64,000 nucleotides of DNA from Rubellimicrobium rubrum (GTDB lineage: Bacteria > Pseudomonadota > Alphaproteobacteria > Rhodobacterales > Rhodobacteraceae). Location: positions 1 to 64,000 of the forward strand of contig NZ_VDFU01000003.1 of NCBI RefSeq assembly GCF_006152115.1, written 5' to 3'. Of this stretch, positions 1-6,964 are shown one piece after another. The notes beneath the pieces were generated by a model. It saw only the letters and a list, made by a program, of their open reading frames with translations, ran no database searches and was not told the origin of the DNA. The first letter of the stretch is position 1. Each line of letters begins with the position of its first letter. The translations under genes were made by a program, and so were the position numbers.

Positions 1-88
1 GCATCTGCACGGTATGGGTGGTCTCGGTGGCGGCCGCCGCACCAGCCAGAAGAGCAAAGACGGCGGCGGTGAGGGTCTTGGTGAGCAT
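1..88 (-). CDS. N-terminus of an exported protein, probably pseudoazurin (truncated by window edge)
   Basis: Only the first 29 codons are present; the rest lies left of the window. They encode a classic Sec signal peptide: a lysine near the start (MLTK), a hydrophobic core, and an alanine-rich cleavage zone followed by TETTHTVQM. That mature start resembles the beginning of pseudoazurins, small blue-copper proteins that carry electrons to periplasmic nitrite or NO reductases. The copper ligands are outside the window, so the identity is inferred from the signal peptide, this short match and the adjacent denitrification genes. It is divergent from the Crp/Fnr regulator gene. Confidence 0.5.
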   Translation of the reverse strand, partial: MLTKTLTAAVFALLAGAAAATETTHTVQM

Positions 89-158
89 CGGACTGTCCTA
101 TCCACGGGGTGTCGTTTCGTCTTGAAAGGAGGGATAGACTGGACGCCGAGGTCGTTTA

Positions 159-172
159 TTGATCTTGCGCAA
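159..172. promoter_or_regulatory. FNR/NnrR-type box (TTG-N8-CAA)
   Basis: The sequence TTGATCTTGCGCAA matches the TTG-N8-CAA core recognised by Crp/Fnr-family nitric-oxide and anaerobic regulators, and its left half TTGAT is the full FNR half-site. Its centre is about 77 bp upstream of the pseudoazurin-like start. A class II activator position (-41.5) would therefore leave a 5' leader of about 36 nt for that gene. It lies only 16 bp before the regulator's own start, too close to activate that gene from -41.5. Confidence 0.5.
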
Positions 173-187
173 ACTCCGGAGGAACGT

Positions 188-883
188 GTGGCCAAGCTCG
201 ACGAAAGCCTGATCGCTGCGCTGGCACCGTTCCAGAAGCTCGATCGCCACCAGATTCGCGAGATCCTCGACCAAGCTGTGCCCAAGCGCCACGACGAAGG
301 GTCCGAGATCTTTCGCGAGGGCGAGGAGGCCGACCGCTTCTTCCTTCTGCTGGACGGCTTCGTGCGCGTGGTCCGCACGACTCCGACGGGAGAGCAGGTG
401 ATTCTCCGGCACATTCCGCCCGGCCAGCTCATCGGCATTGCGCCGGCGCTTGGTCGCCCGACCTATCCCGCCTCGGCCCTATCGGCGAGCGAGTCTCTCA
501 CCTTGGCGTGGCCGGTTCGGCTGTGGGCCGTCTTTCTGGAACGGTACCCGGGCTTCGCCAGCCATGCCATGAGCGCCATGGGGCAGCGTTTCCAGGAGCT
601 GCATGACCATGTCACGGAACTCGCCACCAAGGCGGTGGAGCAGCGCGTGGCGGCCTGCGTGCTGCGCATGGTCAACCAGAGCGGGCGCAAGGTGGAGGGT
701 GGGATCGAGATCGCGTTTCCCGTGACCCGCGCCAACATCGCCGAGATGACGGGCACCACGCTTCATACCGTGAGCCGACTGCTGTCGGCCTGGGAGCGCG
801 ACGGCATCGTGGAAAGCCGACGCAAGCATATCGTGGTGACCGCGCCCCACCGCCTCGTGATCCTGTCGGGCGCGACGGGGTAG
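188..883 (+). CDS. Crp/Fnr-family transcriptional regulator, Dnr/NnrR-like
   Basis: A 231-residue regulator with an N-terminal cyclic-nucleotide-binding-type beta-roll (about residues 15-105), a dimerisation helix (about 120-150) and a C-terminal Crp-type helix-turn-helix (about 175-215, containing TLHTVSRLL). It lacks the N-terminal cysteine cluster of oxygen-sensing FNR, which fits the Dnr/NnrR branch that responds to NO. I chose the GTG start because GGAGGA lies a few bases upstream; the open frame continues to position 14, but that extension is low-complexity and overlaps the divergent gene. Its position beside norCBQD suggests it controls the nor operon and the divergent pseudoazurin-like gene. 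Ligand specificity is inferred, not visible. Confidence 0.85.
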   Translation: MAKLDESLIAALAPFQKLDRHQIREILDQAVPKRHDEGSEIFREGEEADRFFLLLDGFVRVVRTTPTGEQVILRHIPPGQLIGIAPALGRPTYPASALSASESLTLAWPVRLWAVFLERYPGFASHAMSAMGQRFQELHDHVTELATKAVEQRVAACVLRMVNQSGRKVEGGIEIAFPVTRANIAEMTGTTLHTVSRLLSAWERDGIVESRRKHIVVTAPHRLVILSGATG

Positions 884-915
884 CGCGACGCCCGGCCAAA
901 GGGGCGGCCACGGGG

Positions 916-1119
916 TCAGACGGCTGCGCGCAGCCGCGCCCGGAACTCGTCCTCGTCCAGGCGGTATTCCTGCACGGCGTCGATCACGGTGTGGAACGGC
1001 GCGATCGGGCAGCCGAAGCAGAGCATCCTGCGCTCGAGGAACGCTTCCGCTGTCGCGGGCCAGTGCTCGAACAGGCGCGCCAGTGGCAGGTCCGGATCGT
1101 CGATGGAAGGGCGTCGCAT
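916..1119 (-). CDS. DUF1858 mini-protein
   Basis: A 67-residue cytoplasmic protein with the DUF1858 signature: a helical start (DPDLPLARLFEHWP) followed by a CFGCP motif around residues 34-38 and an acidic helical tail. DUF1858 domains occur as small stand-alone proteins and at the N-terminus of ScdA/Ric-type di-iron repair proteins, and they are common neighbours of NO-detoxification and denitrification genes. The start has a good Shine-Dalgarno sequence (AAGGA, 6 nt away). It is divergent from norC and shares the gap that holds a TTG-N8-CAA box. Its exact function is unknown; a metal-sulfur or NO-related role is an inference from the cysteine pair and the context. Confidence 0.75.
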   Translation of the reverse strand: MRRPSIDDPDLPLARLFEHWPATAEAFLERRMLCFGCPIAPFHTVIDAVQEYRLDEDEFRARLRAAV

Positions 1120-1189
1120 GGCTCATCCTTGGGGGGTCCGGCCATGGGGCCGGGTCCGGTCAGGATCATCCCAGGTAATCTGTCCTTCT

Positions 1190-1203
1190 TTGCGTTGCAT
1201 CAA
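1190..1203. promoter_or_regulatory. FNR/NnrR-type box upstream of norC
   Basis: TTGCGTTGCATCAA fits TTG-N8-CAA, and its right half (ATCAA) matches the FNR consensus. A centre at -41.5 would put the norC transcription start near 1238, about 26 nt before the start codon, with TAAGAC-like DNA at the expected -10. In the other direction the centre is about 77 bp from the DUF1858 start, the same spacing as the box at 159-172 has to the pseudoazurin-like gene. One box could therefore serve both directions. Confidence 0.6.
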
Positions 1204-1263
1204 ACTCGACGCGCATCGGCTCGGCTAAGACCTGTCGGACTAGAACGTCTGCCGGAGAGCTCC

Positions 1264-1716
1264 ATGTCGGAATACCTGACCAAGGCCAGGGCGCGGAACG
1301 TGTTCTACGGAGGCTCGCTGTTCTTCGCGGCCGTCTTCGTGGCCATGGTCGTCCACAGCCACCACTACATCGTCACCACCTCCACGGCCGGGATGCCGCT
1401 GACCGACGAGGTCGTCCTGGGCAAGCATGTCTGGGAGGAGAACAGCTGCATCAACTGCCATTCGCTCTCGGGCGAAGGCGCCTACTTCGCCCCCGAGCTC
1501 AGCAACGTCATGACCCGCTGGGGTGTGACCGACGATCCCGAGGGGGCCTACGAGATCCTCGACGGCTGGATCAAGGCGCAGCCTTCGGGGGCCGAGGGCC
1601 GGCGCCAGATGCCGTTCTTCGACCTGACCGAAGACGAGACCCGCGGCCTGGCCGAGTTCCTGCGCTGGGCCGATCACACCGACCTTCAGGGCTGGCCGCC
1701 CAACGACGCCGGCTGA
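1264..1716 (+). CDS. norC: Nitric oxide reductase cytochrome c subunit NorC
   Basis: Small subunit of the membrane-bound cytochrome c-dependent NO reductase, which passes electrons to NorB. The 150-residue protein has one N-terminal membrane anchor (about residues 14-32) and a periplasmic cytochrome c domain. Haem c attaches at CINCH (62-66), and Met116 (RRQMPFF) is the likely axial ligand. The start has a GGAGAG Shine-Dalgarno just upstream; an open frame extends further upstream but covers the promoter. First gene of norCBQD and about 15 bp before norB. Expression is probably NO- and anaerobiosis-dependent through the box at 1190-1203. Confidence 0.96.
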   Translation: MSEYLTKARARNVFYGGSLFFAAVFVAMVVHSHHYIVTTSTAGMPLTDEVVLGKHVWEENSCINCHSLSGEGAYFAPELSNVMTRWGVTDDPEGAYEILDGWIKAQPSGAEGRRQMPFFDLTEDETRGLAEFLRWADHTDLQGWPPNDAG

Positions 1717-1731
1717 GGAAAGATCGACATC

Positions 1732-3087
1732 ATGAAGTACAAATCCCAACACGTCGCGCTGGCCTACTTCGGCGTCGCGCTCCTGCTGTTCGCGGTCCAG
1801 GTCTTCGCGGGGCTCCTCGCGGCCTGGATCTATGTCGCCCCCAACACGCTGTCCGAGCTGCTCCCGTTCAGCATCGTCCGCATGATCCACACCAACGCGC
1901 TGGTGGTCTGGACGTTGCTGGGCTTCTTTGGCGCGGCCTACTACCTCGTGCCCGAAGAGGCCGAGCGCGAGCTCTTCTCGGTCAAGCTGGCTTGGGTCCA
2001 GCTCGCCATCCTCACGGCGGGCACCCTGGCCGCGGTGGCGGGCTACCTGTTCCGCATCCATGGCGGGCGCGAGTTCCTCGAGCAGCCGCTCTGGGTCAAG
2101 TACGGCATCCTCGTGGCGGCGCTGATCTTTCTGTTCAACATCACCATGACCTCGCTTGCGGGCCGCAAGACCGCGATCACCAACATCCTGCTTCTGGGGC
2201 TGTGGCTGCTGTCGCTCCTGTGGGTCTTTGCCATCATCAACCCCGACAACCTGGCGCTGGACAAGATGTACTGGTGGTTCGTGGTCCACCTCTGGGTCGA
2301 AGCGACCTGGGAGCTGGTCATGGCGGCGATCCTGGGCTTTCTCATGCTCAAGCTCACCGGCGTGGACCGCGAGGTGATCGAGAAGTGGCTTTACGTCATC
2401 GTCGCCATGGCGCTCTTCTCGGGCATCCTGGGCACCGGGCACCACTACTTCTGGATCGGCGCGCCGGGGTACTGGCAGTGGGTGGGCTCCGTCTTCTCGA
2501 CCTTCGAGGTGGCCCCGTTCTTCGCGATGATGACGTTCAGCTTCGTCATGGTCTGGAAGGGCCGCAAGAACCACCCCAACAAGGCCGCTCTCCTGTGGTC
2601 GCTGGGCTCGGCCACCGTGGCCTTCTTCGGCGCGGGTGTTTGGGGCTTCCTGCACACGCTACACGGGGTGAACTACTACACCCACGGCACGCAGGTAACC
2701 GCGGCCCACGGGCACCTGGCCTTCTACGGCGCCTATGTCTGCATCAACCTCGCGATCATGTCCTACGCCATCCCGGTCCTGCGCAACCGTGAGCCCTACA
2801 ACCAGGTGCTCAACATCACGAGCTTCTGGCTGATGACCGGCGGCGTGGCCTTCATGACCTTCACGCTGACCTTCGCCGGCACGGTGCAGACGCACCTCCA
2901 GCGCGTGATGGGCCTGTACTACATGGAGGTCCAGGACCAGCTCGTGCTCTTCTACGTCATGCGCTTCGGCGCGGGTGCGGCGGTCGTCCTCGGGGCACTC
3001 CTGTTCATCTACTCGCAGGTCGCCGTCCGGCGCGAGATCGTCGCGCCCGGCCCCGCCGTCCGCCCATCCCTGCAACCGGGAGAATGA
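1732..3087 (+). CDS. norB: Nitric oxide reductase catalytic subunit NorB
   Basis: Catalytic subunit (451 residues, about 12 membrane helices) that reduces 2 NO to N2O at a haem b3/non-haem iron centre. The expected ligands are visible: His53 and His328 for haem b, His326 for haem b3, and His186, His237 and His238 for FeB. Conserved glutamates lie at 190 and 194 on the same helix as His186. This His/Glu pattern is that of cytochrome c-dependent NorB; the N-terminal extension of quinol-type qNor is absent. GAGGAAAG precedes the start. It is followed within a few bases by norQ, so NorCB and its assembly factors are probably co-transcribed. Confidence 0.97.
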   Translation: MKYKSQHVALAYFGVALLLFAVQVFAGLLAAWIYVAPNTLSELLPFSIVRMIHTNALVVWTLLGFFGAAYYLVPEEAERELFSVKLAWVQLAILTAGTLAAVAGYLFRIHGGREFLEQPLWVKYGILVAALIFLFNITMTSLAGRKTAITNILLLGLWLLSLLWVFAIINPDNLALDKMYWWFVVHLWVEATWELVMAAILGFLMLKLTGVDREVIEKWLYVIVAMALFSGILGTGHHYFWIGAPGYWQWVGSVFSTFEVAPFFAMMTFSFVMVWKGRKNHPNKAALLWSLGSATVAFFGAGVWGFLHTLHGVNYYTHGTQVTAAHGHLAFYGAYVCINLAIMSYAIPVLRNREPYNQVLNITSFWLMTGGVAFMTFTLTFAGTVQTHLQRVMGLYYMEVQDQLVLFYVMRFGAGAAVVLGALLFIYSQVAVRREIVAPGPAVRPSLQPGE

Positions 3088-3090
3088 CCG

Positions 3091-3888
3091 ATGAACGCCC
3101 ATCTCCAGACCCGCGCCGTGCCGTACTACCAACCCGCCGCCGACGAATGCGAGGTCTTCGCCGCCGCCCAGGCCAACGGTCTGCCCCTTCTCCTGAAGGG
3201 GCCCACAGGCTGCGGCAAGACGCGCTTCGTGGAGCACATGGCGGCCCGGCTCAACCTGCCCCTTTACACGGTCGCCTGCCATGACGACCTCTCGGCGGCC
3301 GACCTCATCGGCCGCTACCTCCTCAAGGGCGGCGAGACGGTCTGGGCCGACGGGCCGCTGACCCGCGCCGTACGCGACGGCGGCATCTGCTACCTCGACG
3401 AGGTGGTCGAGGCCCGCAAGGACGTGACCGTGGTGCTCCACCCGCTCACCGACGACCGGCGGCGGCTGTTCATCGACCGCACCGGCGAGGATCTGCACGC
3501 CCCGCCGAACTTCATGCTCGTCGCGAGCTACAACCCCGGCTACCAGAACATCCTCAAGAAGCTGAAGCCGTCCACCCGCCAGCGCTTCCTGTCGATCGGC
3601 TTCGACTTCCCCGAGCCCGAACTGGAGCAGCGCATCCTCGTCCACGAGACGCGTCTCGACGAGGGCCGCGCCAAGGCGCTGGTCCGCCTTGCGGGCCATG
3701 TCCGCAAGCTCTCGGGCATGGACCTGGAGGAGGGTGTCTCGACCCGGCTGCTGGTCTACGCCGGCACCCTGATCGCGGGCGGCATGTCCGTCGCCCGCGC
3801 TCTCGAGGCCGCCATCATCGAGCCCCTCAGCGACGACACGGACACGCAGCAGGCGCTGCGCGACCTCGCCGCCACCGTCTTCGGGTGA
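3091..3888 (+). CDS. norQ: NorQ, MoxR-type AAA+ ATPase for NO reductase maturation
   Basis: A 265-residue AAA+ ATPase of the MoxR/CbbQ/NorQ group. Walker A is GPTGCGKT (residues 37-44), Walker B ends in YLDE (101-104), and a sensor-type stretch (VASYNPGYQ) follows. NorQ works with NorD to insert the non-haem FeB iron into NorB. The start follows the norB stop by 3 nt and its stop overlaps the norD start, a tightly coupled arrangement typical of NorQ/NorD pairs. The length is normal for the family. Confidence 0.95.
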   Translation: MNAHLQTRAVPYYQPAADECEVFAAAQANGLPLLLKGPTGCGKTRFVEHMAARLNLPLYTVACHDDLSAADLIGRYLLKGGETVWADGPLTRAVRDGGICYLDEVVEARKDVTVVLHPLTDDRRRLFIDRTGEDLHAPPNFMLVASYNPGYQNILKKLKPSTRQRFLSIGFDFPEPELEQRILVHETRLDEGRAKALVRLAGHVRKLSGMDLEEGVSTRLLVYAGTLIAGGMSVARALEAAIIEPLSDDTDTQQALRDLAATVFG

Positions 3889-5816
3889 CCGCCATGCTCC
3901 ACGCCGCCCTCGACCTCATGGAGCCCGAAGATTTCGTCGGCAATCTGTGGCACGACTGGGCCAGCCGCCTCGCCGCACCCGAGCAGGGCACGACGGACCA
4001 GGCGGTCACGCTCGAGGAGATGCGGGCCTCTGTGGCCATGCTCGTTCGGGGCCTGGGTGGCGCGGGCAGCGTGGAGATCGGCCCCGCGCCCGAGACCGTG
4101 GTCGCGCGCCGGCGGCGGCTGTCCGAGCAGGTGGCCGGCGTTTGGCCCAAGGAGCACCGCGCCACCTTCGACGGCGAGCGGCTGCGCCTGCCCCCGCAGA
4201 TGGCCGTGTTCCCGTCGCGTGCGCTCAATCGCGCCGCCTACCTTTGGCTGGCGGCCCTCGCGGCCGTGTCCGAGCCCCTCCCGCGGCATGACGACCCCCT
4301 GGTCGCCGACCTCCTCCAGCTCCAGGCCATGCGTGAGGCGGACCGCCGCCTTCGCGAGCTCTGCCCCGGCCTCGCGCCCGCGGCAGCGGCCATGTCGGCT
4401 CACCTCCTGATGAGCCGGGACGCCCAGCCCGCCAGTGGCGCAGAACGCGCCGTCGAGGAACTCGCCCGGCTGGTGCTCGCCGTCGCCCCGTGGACATCCG
4501 ACCGCGCCCAGGCGCTCCTGCGCGACCTGGAGGCCGGCACCCTCAAGGCGCCTCGCGGCTATGTGCCCATGACCCCCGTCCCCATCTGGCCCCGGCTGGA
4601 AGCCCGCGCCCCGGGCCGCGGCGCCGCCGAGACCCAGGATCCCGCAAGCACCGGCCCCCAAGGCGCCGCCGTGTCGTCGCGCAAGAAGGGCGAGCGCCGC
4701 GACCTCGACCAGGCCAACCGCCGCGACAGCTTCATCCTGTACCGCTTCGAGGGCATCCTGTCCTGGGCCGAGAGCCTCAACCTCGCCCGGACGACCGACG
4801 ACGACAACGCGGACAATGCGGCCAAGGCCGCCGAGGACCAGGACCACATCACGCTGAGCCAGCACTGGAAGCGCGCGGCTTCGCGCCTGCGGGTGTCGCT
4901 CGACCTCGCGCCCCAGGATGCCGACCACGAACGCATCGCGGACCGCTTCACCTACCCCGAGTGGAACCACCGCGCCCGGACCTACATGCCCGACCACACC
5001 CGCGTGCTGGAGGCCCCCGTCGAGCCCGGTCCCCGGGCCGTCACCCCCGACCCGCGCCTGGCCGCCCGCGTCCGGCGCCAGTTCGAGGCCCTTCACCCCC
5101 GGCGCGTCACGCTGCCCCGGCAGATGGACGGCTCGGAGCTCGATCTCGACTCGGTGGTCAGTTCCCAGGCCATGATCCGAGCCACGGGCCAGGGCAGCGA
5201 CCGCATCCACATGGCCTCGCGCGCGACGGAGCGGGATCTCGCGGTCGCCCTCCTGGTGGATTGCTCGCGCTCGACCGAAGCCGTGACCGGCAACCGCTCG
5301 GTCATCGATACGGCGCGCGACGCCGTTGGTGCTCTCGCCATGGGGCTCGACAAGGTGGGCGACCGGCTCGCGATCTGGGGCTTCTCCTCGCTCAAGCGCG
5401 ACCGGGTGTTCCTGCACCGCTGCAAGGGCTTCGGCGAGCCGATGTCGGCCGCTGTCACGGCCCGGATCGGGTCCTTGCGGCCCGGCCATTACACCCGCCT
5501 GGGCGCCGCGATCCGCCATGCCTCCGCGCAACTCGCACAGGAGGGCGCGGCCAAGCGCCTCCTCCTGGTCATCACGGACGGCAAGCCCAACGACCTCGAC
5601 CACTACGAGGGCGTCCACGGCATCGAGGACAGCCGCATGGCGGTGCGCGAGGCCCGCGCCCTGGGCCAGTCCGTCCACGGCGTCGTCATCGACGCCGACG
5701 GCCAGGACTGGTTCGCCCGCATCTTCGGACGCGCGGGCTTCACGCTGCTGCCCGATCCGGCGCGGCTTTCCCGGGCCTTGCCCGACATCTATCACGGACT
5801 CACACGGGAGACCTGA
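3885..5816 (+). CDS. norD: NorD, von Willebrand factor A protein for NO reductase maturation
   Basis: A 643-residue cytoplasmic partner of NorQ. The C-terminal third is a von Willebrand A domain with a MIDAS motif DxSxS (Asp459, Ser461, Ser463) and a later TDGKPND metal-site loop. The N-terminal half is helical. A charged, low-complexity linker rich in Asp, Asn and Ala lies around residues 300-320. The GTG start overlaps the norQ stop; an in-frame ATG three codons later is an equally plausible start. Together with NorQ it should activate NorCB. Confidence 0.93.
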   Translation: MTAMLHAALDLMEPEDFVGNLWHDWASRLAAPEQGTTDQAVTLEEMRASVAMLVRGLGGAGSVEIGPAPETVVARRRRLSEQVAGVWPKEHRATFDGERLRLPPQMAVFPSRALNRAAYLWLAALAAVSEPLPRHDDPLVADLLQLQAMREADRRLRELCPGLAPAAAAMSAHLLMSRDAQPASGAERAVEELARLVLAVAPWTSDRAQALLRDLEAGTLKAPRGYVPMTPVPIWPRLEARAPGRGAAETQDPASTGPQGAAVSSRKKGERRDLDQANRRDSFILYRFEGILSWAESLNLARTTDDDNADNAAKAAEDQDHITLSQHWKRAASRLRVSLDLAPQDADHERIADRFTYPEWNHRARTYMPDHTRVLEAPVEPGPRAVTPDPRLAARVRRQFEALHPRRVTLPRQMDGSELDLDSVVSSQAMIRATGQGSDRIHMASRATERDLAVALLVDCSRSTEAVTGNRSVIDTARDAVGALAMGLDKVGDRLAIWGFSSLKRDRVFLHRCKGFGEPMSAAVTARIGSLRPGHYTRLGAAIRHASAQLAQEGAAKRLLLVITDGKPNDLDHYEGVHGIEDSRMAVREARALGQSVHGVVIDADGQDWFARIFGRAGFTLLPDPARLSRALPDIYHGLTRET

Positions 5817-5818
5817 CC

Positions 5819-5992
5819 ATGCGCGTTCTTCTCGCCTTCCTGACCCTTCTGCCCGGCGCGGCCCTGGCCCAAGCCGCATCGAGCGCTGCGCCCCAGCCCA
5901 TGACCGCCGAGGCCGAGATCATGTACGCCCTGGCCTGCGCCGGGCTGGTGCTGTCGCTCGGGGCGGCGCACTGGCTGGTGGCGCGGCGATGA
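5819..5992 (+). CDS. Small exported single-pass membrane protein in nor operon
   Basis: A 57-residue protein with an N-terminal hydrophobic signal-like segment ending ALAQA and a second hydrophobic helix (about residues 33-53) ending in ARR. It starts 2 nt after norD and its TGA overlaps the ATG of the next gene, so it is translationally embedded in the operon. I do not recognise a named family. Size, topology and place are what one expects of a small accessory subunit such as NorF or an assembly protein of NO reductase, but no sequence motif proves this. Confidence 0.65.
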   Translation: MRVLLAFLTLLPGAALAQAASSAAPQPMTAEAEIMYALACAGLVLSLGAAHWLVARR

Positions 5993-6219
5993 AGCCGTCC
6001 TGGAGGCTGGTGGCCGGGATCTACCCCTTCGCCGCCGGGGCGATGGGGCTCAACGTCTTCTTCGCCTCGCTGATCCTGGGCTGGGTGGGCGTGCCCATCC
6101 TCACGCCCTGGACGGCATTCTGGCTCAGCCTGCCGCTGGGCCTTCCGGCGGCCTGGGTCTACGCGCGGCATCTGACCCGGCTCATGGTGGAAGTGGACGG
6201 GACGCTGGAGGAGGCATGA
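5989..6219 (+). CDS. Small two-helix membrane protein, possibly NnrT-like
   Basis: A 76-residue protein with two predicted membrane helices (about residues 8-34 and 42-60) and an acidic C-terminus (VDGTLEEA). It overlaps the preceding small gene by 4 nt, and nnrU starts 4 nt before its end with GGAGGAGG as the ribosome site. In some Rhodobacter strains a small gene called nnrT accompanies nnrU; the size and position fit, but I cannot confirm homology by eye. The role in NO metabolism is inferred from the operon. Confidence 0.65.
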   Translation: MKPSWRLVAGIYPFAAGAMGLNVFFASLILGWVGVPILTPWTAFWLSLPLGLPAAWVYARHLTRLMVEVDGTLEEA

Positions 6220-6899
6220 CCGGCTTCACGCTGGCCTATGCCGGCTTTCTTCTGACGCACTTCGTGCCGACCCGGCCCAGGGTCCGCGAACAGCTGATCT
6301 GGGTTATGGGACGCCGTGCCTGGTTTTCCATCTATGGGCTGATCTCGCTCGCCGTCACGGTCTGGGTCATCTGGGCCGCCGGACGCGCCACATACATCGA
6401 TCTCTGGCCGCAACTCCCATGGACCCGCTGGGTGCCCAACCTTGTGCTGCCTGTCGCGATCGCGCTGACCGCCTGCGGACTGCCGGCCAAGTCGGTGACA
6501 CTAGGCGGCCCGCGCGTCTCCAAGCTCGACCCCAAGCGCCCCGGCTTCGCCGCGCTGACCCGCCATCCCCTGCTCTGGGCGCTCGTCCTCTGGTCAGGGG
6601 CACACCTGTTCCCGAACGGGGACCTCGCTCATGTGATCCTGTTCGGCGGCTTCGCCCTGATGGGCCTCGCAGCCATGCCAGCCTTCGATGCCCGCGCCAG
6701 GCAGGCCCTGGACCCTTTGGAGGCTCGCGACTACTTCGCCGTGACCTCGATCTTGTCCGTCCGGCCGCTCCTCGATCCAGCCTGGAGGCACCAAGAGGGC
6801 AAGCCGCTGGTGCCAAGGCTCGTCCTCGCCGCGGCCCTCTGGCTCGCGCTCCTCCTCCTCCACCCCCTGCTGATCGGCGTCACGCCCCTGCCGCTTTGA
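6216..6899 (+). CDS. nnrU: NnrU family membrane protein
   Basis: A 227-residue polytopic membrane protein (about 6 helices) of the NnrU family. That family includes proteins needed for NO reductase function in Rhodobacter and is related to isoprenylcysteine carboxyl methyltransferase-like membrane enzymes. Supporting features are the N-terminal THFVPTRPRVR motif after helix 1, the TRHPLLWALVLWSGAHL segment around residues 110-126, and the C-terminal hydrophobic helix. It closes the nor operon with overlapping starts and stops. Its biochemical activity is not established; the family assignment is strong. Confidence 0.88.
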   Translation: MTGFTLAYAGFLLTHFVPTRPRVREQLIWVMGRRAWFSIYGLISLAVTVWVIWAAGRATYIDLWPQLPWTRWVPNLVLPVAIALTACGLPAKSVTLGGPRVSKLDPKRPGFAALTRHPLLWALVLWSGAHLFPNGDLAHVILFGGFALMGLAAMPAFDARARQALDPLEARDYFAVTSILSVRPLLDPAWRHQEGKPLVPRLVLAAALWLALLLLHPLLIGVTPLPL

Positions 6900-6964
6900 C
6901 GGAAGCCGATCCCCGAGCCGGATCCATCTTGCCAACGTCCCAACACGCGGGCTTCCTGCACGGC

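Noticed and set aside
3756-5879. Long open frame (707 codons) on the strand opposite norQ/norD
   Set aside because: High GC coding DNA routinely leaves antisense frames open. The sense frame encodes a complete NorD with a MIDAS motif; the antisense product has no motif and is Gly/Ala/Arg/Asp-rich.
6419-6964. Long N-terminal extension of the glycerate kinase frame
   Set aside because: It overlaps nnrU in another frame and is Arg/Pro-rich; glycerate kinases are about 420 residues.
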